From the NCBI RefSeq assembly GCF_964656455.1, contig NC_135721.1:88826754-88890753 (forward strand): a DNA stretch of 64,000 nucleotides. Reading direction: 5' to 3'. The notes under the pieces are model-generated. The model did no database searches and was not told the origin of the DNA. It saw only the letters and a list, made by a program, of their open reading frames with translations. A program made the position numbers and the translations under genes. The stretch is from Halichoerus grypus. Lineage: Eukaryota > Chordata > Mammalia > Carnivora > Phocidae. This document shows, piece after piece, positions 58,441 to 64,000 of this stretch (the stretch's first letter is position 1; the number at the start of each line of letters is the position of its first letter).

Positions 58441-59855
58441 TGCTTGAATTTTAGCTGGGATGACCTATCAAGCTAACCTTGAATCTGACTGGTTGGATTT
58501 GTTGCCATTTGTTGCATATGCTGCATTAATGGGGCAGGCTTTCTGTATGAGGAAGACACCATCGATTGCCTATCCAGCAGCTACTCTCCGCTTCCTTACA
58601 AGAAAACCCCTGTGGGTTCACCCTACACTGAATAGCATGTTCTTCAGGGGAGGCTGGTCAGTCTTCAGTCCTAAGGGGTGACTATTGATGGGTCTTAGCC
58701 GATCTTAATGGTCTTAATGGCCTTGTTAGCCTTGCTATGGAACTGGTTTGGTCATGGGCATGTGATGCAGTTGAAGCCAATGAGGAGTGGTCTACTTAGC
58801 AAGCGAGTCCAGAGAGAAATATCCATTAGTACGGACATCGTTGTGTGTACAGGACTGCAGCAGCCGCCTTAGGGCAGTGAGGACAATCAGCCTGCACACG
58901 AGCCAAGGGTGGCCGTGAAAAAAGATGCAAAGAACCTGGGTCCTTGGTGAGACCACTGAGCCTCTGAATTAGCCAGTCCTGGAAATGCCTTTCCCTGGGG
59001 CTTCTTACTAGGAGACATACATGTCCTTACCGTGTTTTTGTTGACTTTAGTTGTGGTCCCTGCTCCCTGCCGCCAGCCACAGTCTATCAGCTACGCTCTG
59101 TTACATAGCCTTTGAAAAGGCCCTTATGAACAGCACTTCCCGCAGAAACACCTGAATAATGTTTTACACATGTGCCCTGAGAGTCCTTATCCAAGGAACA
59201 AACCCGGCTCGGTTAACGACAGCTAACAAGATCACAGCTTGAGCCGATACAGCCCTGAGTCTGTGTCTTGGATGCTGTAATTTGGTTTCCATAAAAATCC
59301 CTTTTGCTCATCATCCTTAAGTCTTGTATTCCTTGGTGAGATGCAAATTAAACACCGCATGCTGCTGACATTCAGAAGCTCGCTTTATTTGCTTTAAACA
59401 CAGGAGAGAAATGGAATTGGTTTATTCAGACAGAGATTGGGTTAGGAGGATGGTTTTCAGGAGCCAAACATTATCCCAGCCTAAGACTGGGGTGCTGCCA
59501 TCTCTCTGACCCCCTCTGGACCCCCATGGGTGCTTTTTAAGCTTTGACCTTGTTCAAGATCAGAGCTGCCTGGAACTTGGCACTAAAACAACCAGGTTTA
59601 TGGAAAATTGAAGAGGAGACGTCTGATAAGTAATGTTGGAAAGCTCATTTGCCGTGTGATCTTGGACACACTGTGCTACACCCCTTTTCTAGAAAGCCAA
59701 ACTAGCTGATCTCCCAGGTTCCTTCTTGATCAAACATTTTAAAATCCCATGAAATGACCAGATGGGTAATGCAAGTTAAGAATGCAAGTGAACTAGAGGA
59801 ATTCCTACTTGTTTAGGCTACCATCTTGAAAGAAGTAACAGTTATCAAAAATTAA
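58441..59855. other. Intron, repeat-poor
   Basis: No repeats recognised. 59150-59400 is even-textured and contains a POU octamer ATGCAAAT at 59341-59348 followed by taaac. No coding support. Confidence 0.4.
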
Positions 59856-59859
59856 AGAA

Positions 59860-60112
59860 TAATGTTAACCTGTATTTATTGAGCACTTGCTCTATGCTAG
59901 GCACTGTGCTAATTAAGAACATCACATGCATTTTCTCATTTAGTCCACCTAGCAGCCCTCTGAGGTTGGCACTGTTATCACCCCCTTAATGCCAGTGAGG
60001 CCCCTGAACCTCAGAGAGGTTAAGCAACCTCCCCAAGGTCACACAGCCAGCAAGCAGAGGAGGTAAAATGTCCACCGGGCCTGTATGATTCTAAAGCCTA
60101 TACACCATCCTG
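59860..60112 (+). repeat. MIR, nearly complete
   Basis: 'tatttattgagcacttgctctatgctaggcactgtgct', 'cctctgaggttggcactgttatcacc', 'cagagaggttaagcaacctccccaaggtcacacagcc' and 'agcaagcagaggaggtaaaatg' run in MIR order. Confidence 0.93.
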
Positions 60113-60204
60113 CCTCATGTGGCAAAATTATCTAAATGTGCCACGCTGAGGCCAAAAAGTCTGATAATTTACCCCCCTTGCTGGGAAAGTCTGGCTCCTC
60201 AGAG

Positions 60205-60400
60205 AGCACAGGTTAGCATTAGGAGCCTAGGACTTGGGTCCCAGCCTCTCTTGTGCAATCTTGAGGAGGCAATTTAGCCTCTCTGTTTTACGTTCTATAA
60301 AGTGGACGTAATACCTGACTTTCCTACTTTATAGGTTTACTGTGAGGCTTACAGGAGGGGCTTGAAAGGAAAATGCTTTGAAAACTCTTACAGAATCATA
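60205..60400 (-). repeat. MIR, antisense
   Basis: 'ttgtgcaatcttgaggaggcaatttagcctctctg' and 'ttctataaagtggacgtaatacctgac' are the reverse-complement MIR core and tail. Confidence 0.8.
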
Positions 60401-60489
60401 TAAATTCAAGCATCTATTATGATTAAAAGTAGTCAAGGAAGGAGAAGTGACAAAAGAAAAATAGAATTAATTAATTAAAAATTATTTTG

Positions 60490-60556
60490 CTGCTTTAGAA
60501 TAGTGCCTAATGCTTTTGTGTTCAATAGATATTTGTTGCATGGGTGAATAAATGAC
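60490..60556 (+). repeat. L2 3' tail
   Basis: 'agaatagtgcctaatgcttttgtgttcaatagatatttgttgcatgggtgaataaatgactg' is the extreme L2 3' end. Confidence 0.65.
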
Positions 60557-60559
60557 TGA

Positions 60560-61545
60560 ATGAAAAAAATTACTTTGCTGCAGCAATACCATCAAGACAG
60601 GGAGAAAATATTTGCAAGTTGCATATCTGATAAGGGACTTTTTATCCAGAATATATGAAGAACTATTACAACTCAGTAATGAAGTGTTTTTAAAGGCAAA
60701 GGATTGGAGTAGACATTCTCAAAAGAAGATACCCACATGGCCAATAAGCACATGAAAAGATGCTCAATATTATTAATCAGGGAAATGCAAACCAAAGCCA
60801 CAGTGAGCTCCCACTTCACACATACCACTATGGCTAGAATAAAAAAGATGAACAATAACAAGTGTTGACAAGCATGTGAAATTGGACCCCTCATACACTC
60901 CTGGTGGAAATGCAAAATGGTACCTACCACTGCTTTCGAAAACAGACTGGCAGTTCCTCAAAATATTGAACATAGAGTTACCATAGGACCTAGCAATTCC
61001 ACTTCTAGGTATAAACCCACAGAAATGAAAACATGTGTCCACACAAAACTTGTACAGAAATGTTCATAACTTTGTTTGTAATAACTGAAAAGTGGAAGCA
61101 ACCCAATGTTCATCAACCAATGAATGGATAAACAAAATGTGGTATATCCATACAATGGAATAGTGTCCAACCACCATATTGTACTGATACATGCTACAAC
61201 ATGGATGATCCTTGAAAATGTTATGCCAAGTGGAAGAAGCCAGTCACCAAAGACCACATATTGCATGCTTCCATTTATATGAAATGTCCCGAATAGGCAA
61301 ATCTGTAGCAATAGAAAGCAGATCAGTGCTTGCTTAGGGCTGGAACAAGGGGAAGTAGGGATGAGGGAAATGACAATTGATGGCTAATGAGTGCAGGATT
61401 TCTTTAAAGGGGACGAGAATATTCTAAAATGAGATTGTGGTGATGGTTGCACAACCCCCTGAACATACTAAAACTCATTGAATTATATACCTTAAACCAG
61501 TGAACTCGTGTGGTATGTAAATTATATCTCAGGGAAGCTGTTTTT
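60560..61545 (+). repeat. Old L1 3' end, sense
   Basis: 'gacagggagaaaatatttgcaagttgcatatctgataaggg', 'gaagatacccacatggccaataagc', 'ctagcaattccacttctaggtataaac' and 'ggtgatggttgcacaac' lie in L1 ORF2-to-3'UTR order. Frames are broken. Confidence 0.93.
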
Positions 61546-64000
61546 GGTGTGTTTTCTTAAGTAGTCCGGGAGCTTGGGTAAATTTTTATTGCCACATGGA
61601 TTATAGAGTTCCCTTGAGGGCAGCAGGCTAGGGCTGCACTGTGCGAAGTGAACTGAAAATATATATAAGAAAATATAAGAACCACATGAGCAAGTACACA
61701 AGTGGCAGGATCTCTCATGTGCTGTATTGCTTTAAAATACTCAAGTGCTGGAAGGTACAAGACTTACCCTTCACGGTAGATTTCTTTCTTCCGGGACTGT
61801 CATATTGAAGCACGGGCCTCGGTAGGGTGCAGTCGGTCCTGCATGTCCCCACCACATGATTTCATCTCTAGAAGCAGTCCCTGCACAACCTTACCCCTGA
61901 GGACAGCGTGAGAAAGCAGCTCAGGGGAGCATGAAATTATGATCGCCAAGAATCTCTCAGCATTCCATTGTAGATGCATCCGGTGGCTGAAAAACAGCCA
62001 GCTAGCCCAGCCTCGCAGAGGCCAGTGCCCTTCCATTTCCACCTTGTCTCCCCATACTTCCATCCAGATGGCCTTCACCCAGTCCACCTTTCAGCTCTTC
62101 CTGCCAGGGGAGTAGTTGTGCTAATGGCCTTTGGGTGCAGGCCCTCCAGAGCGGCTGCCACATTGCAGCTCCCATCCCCGTTGTCTAGAGGAGGATGTTG
62201 AATTCCCTGCTTGTAGGTGTTCTCTGGGTCAAGAGAGGCTTTTCAACCCAGTGTCACTAGTGGTACCACTCACCTGACTATAAAGGAAGCAAGTCTGTGT
62301 CGCCCAGAAGGCAACTGCTTCCTGGCACCATCTCTCAGACAGTGCTAAGGACAGGATGGAGATGCACCTGCAAACTGGTCTTGCTTAGCGGTGTGGTGCA
62401 GAGGTAGCCTGGCCAAAGAAATGCAGGGATTTCCAAGAGGCATCCCACATGGGGACTAGCCCAACATCCTCTAGGACACACACATCAGGATGCCCAGCTT
62501 CAATGTTTGTCTGTTACACAAGCAAAATGTGCAGATTTTTCCTCTACTTCCCAGTGATATTTACACACACACACACTCCACCCCCGCCAAGAACACTTGC
62601 ATCTGAAGAGGGACCAGAGGGCTCCACTCTATTCAAAGCCATCAGTCCAGAGAAGGTGGCTGGCTGTTCTCTGATGGGCCTTTATTTACAAATAAATAAA
62701 TATTATTTTAGAAACAGACAAAAACTATCAACAAACCCAGGAACATTTAGGAACCAATGTATATTTGTGCGTTACTGTATTTTTGTCTGTGTGTGAAATA
62801 TCTATTTGCTTGGTTGGGTTACATGTGGGTCTTCATTCAACTGGAAATAAAACCTTGTTCCAAATATGATCCAAAGTTCCAAGCCATAGCTTTTTTTTTT
62901 TTTTTTTTTGTCTTGGTGTATCTAGGACATTCTTCACCCATTCTGAAAAGAAAATACGATAAATCTAAAAGCAGGACTAACGTCAGAACAAAAGAATTTA
63001 TATTCCTTAGCAAATGTTACTAGTCAGGTAGTAATGATGTAAACTCAAGAATCATAAACTCAAGAATGTTTTGGTGCTATTCAAGCAGATTCTCCAAGCC
63101 GGGGCACCCATCTAAGGGAAGCAGAGCATCAGACAGCTGGTTAAGAATTAATGGCTTATTGTCATCTATGACATTTGATGTCATAAAAGATGGAAATCCA
63201 GGAAATGACACAGGCCCCATGAGGTGACATCTGTGCTCTCTGGTGTCTGAAACTGATGATCAAGACTTGTGTCCCAAAGCTTTTCATAAAATTGGAATTT
63301 GGGCATTAGTTCCTCATTTTCTCTAAGACTAGGTAAATAGCCCAATTGGATGATCAGGAGGCTCTCTGGATTCTTTGGTTTGTAACAGAAGAATTCCATA
63401 TGCTACAATAGCATCAGCAGTCAAATATGAGGCATAATTGATGTCCAAGTTTACTGACCTCCTGTATCACTGAATTTCTCTCTTGCCAAATGTGGCAGGT
63501 TCTGTTGACTTTTATCCTTCCCTAAGGCCAACAGAAGGTTTCAGAGACCTTTGGGATAGACGTAGTGCTGTATAAATTTCCTTTATGGCCTTAATCCCTT
63601 CCCCAGGCCATTCCCTATCACCATCCCATCCTGGTTCACAGTAAATGAGCTGTGCCGCCTGCCCCTCCCTTCTCTCGTTTACCAGATTGTCTTACCTGAA
63701 CCCTAAGGTTCCGCCCCCCTCAGGCTAAAGCCACTATCCCACTCAAAGTTTTGACATATACTAAGCTACATCCACCATTTTTATTTTGGGGACCCAAATG
63801 TAATGTTTATCCTTCTTAAATGTCATTTTGTATGGAATTCCATCTTCTAAATAACTGTTTGATCAAAGGAGAACTTAAAACTACTACCAACTGTCTATTT
63901 AGAGTGTAAATAAAAACACAGCATAATGAGGAGGATCACCTGCAACCATAGATATACATACTCAGCGGCAAATTGATAACCTCAAATGCTTCCATTATTA
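61546..64000. other. Intron to window edge, no repeats recognised
   Basis: Contains a short (AC)n at 62561-62575 and a T-run at about 62889-62910. Open frames (for example 61800-62087 -, 62449-62796 +) lack domains. No serine-rich AFF3 exon is seen. Confidence 0.45.

Larger units (their letters stand above)
1..64000 (+). other. AFF3: Internal part of the AFF3 (LAF4) gene: two exons and three introns
   Basis: The two exons at 13756-13807 and 33946-33986 both read on the + strand, are in register with each other, and spell consecutive peptides that I recall as consecutive in mammalian AFF3. The window is therefore inside this large gene. AFF proteins are nuclear scaffolds related to the super elongation complex and bind the transcription elongation machinery. 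The visible peptides lie just before the family's serine-rich transactivation region. Neither end of the gene is present: there is no initiator exon, CpG-island promoter with a start codon, or poly(A) exon. The paralogues AFF1, AFF2 and AFF4 fit less well (for example AFF2 has ...SSDEDDLEP and AFF4 has MLKDDLKLSSSED, from memory). Confidence 0.85.
33987..64000 (+). other. AFF3: AFF3 intron downstream of exon B (incomplete)
   Basis: From the donor gtacat to the window edge I found no exon matching the expected serine-rich continuation. The intron therefore appears to exceed 30 kb. It carries most of the young insertions (six SINEs and several L1 copies) and both direct-repeat pairs (44372/47366 and 49790/54281). 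Confidence 0.7.

Noticed and set aside
33987..64000. Search for the next AFF3 exon (serine-rich domain)
   Set aside because: No run of serine codons behind a plausible acceptor was found on the + strand, so it is taken to lie outside the window.
1..64000. CGG repeat expansion site, CRISPR array, tRNA or rRNA gene, operon-like gene cluster
   Set aside because: None seen; the tRNA-like sequences are all SINE heads and the sequence is plainly vertebrate intron.

Overview
The window reads as nuclear DNA of a mammal, and more narrowly of a caniform carnivoran other than a dog-like canid. The evidence is the interspersed repeats. Eight copies of the carnivore tRNA-derived CAN-SINE are present, with the typical head 'gcgcctgggtggctcag' and an (AAATA)n A-rich tail. 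There are also several carnivore L1 3' ends. The dog-type young SINE head ('gggatccctgggtggcgcag') was not seen. Bear, mustelid, seal or red panda is therefore the best guess; this is inference from repeat type, not a species identification.

One gene is recognised: AFF3 (LAF4), an AF4/FMR2-family nuclear protein, read left to right on the + strand. Two small coding exons are visible. Exon A (13756-13807, 52 bp) encodes the acidic motif MLEDDLKLSSDEEENEQ. Exon B (33946-33986, 41 bp) encodes QAAQRTALHALSD plus two bases of the next codon. Each has a good 3' splice site and a GT donor. Together they form a 93-bp, frame-preserving pair just upstream of where the family's serine-rich domain should begin. 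That serine-rich exon was not found, so it probably lies beyond the right edge. Everything else is intron: the end of one (1-13755), a complete 20.1-kb intron (13808-33945), and the start of another (33987-64000).

Layout. 1-7 kb: SINE at the edge, MIR, antisense L1, hAT-type DNA-transposon fossils and a probable antisense LTR fossil. 9-11 kb: a CpG-dense stretch. 13.8 kb: exon A. 16.4-18.9 kb: a long decayed antisense L1 carrying part of an ORF2 endonuclease. 19.5-20.5 and 29.0-30.0 kb: two long L2 fossils. 20.5-25 kb: mostly repeat-free intron. 33.7-34.0 kb: a CTCF-like motif about 200 bp before exon B. 38-46 kb: dense SINE and L1 insertions with target-site duplications. 44.4-54.6 kb: two unrelated pairs of direct repeats, one of 235 bp at about 95% identity and one of about 350 bp around a 64-bp nearly invariant core. 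57.7 kb: a three-copy 40-bp minisatellite. 59-61.5 kb: MIRs and an old L1 3' end.

No further protein-coding gene, structural RNA gene, CRISPR array or prokaryotic system is supported. The most interesting signals are the C/D repeat pair with its frozen core, the younger 235-bp pair in the same 10 kb, and the splice architecture around exon B (NAGNAG acceptor, symmetric exon pair, nearby CTCF-like site).
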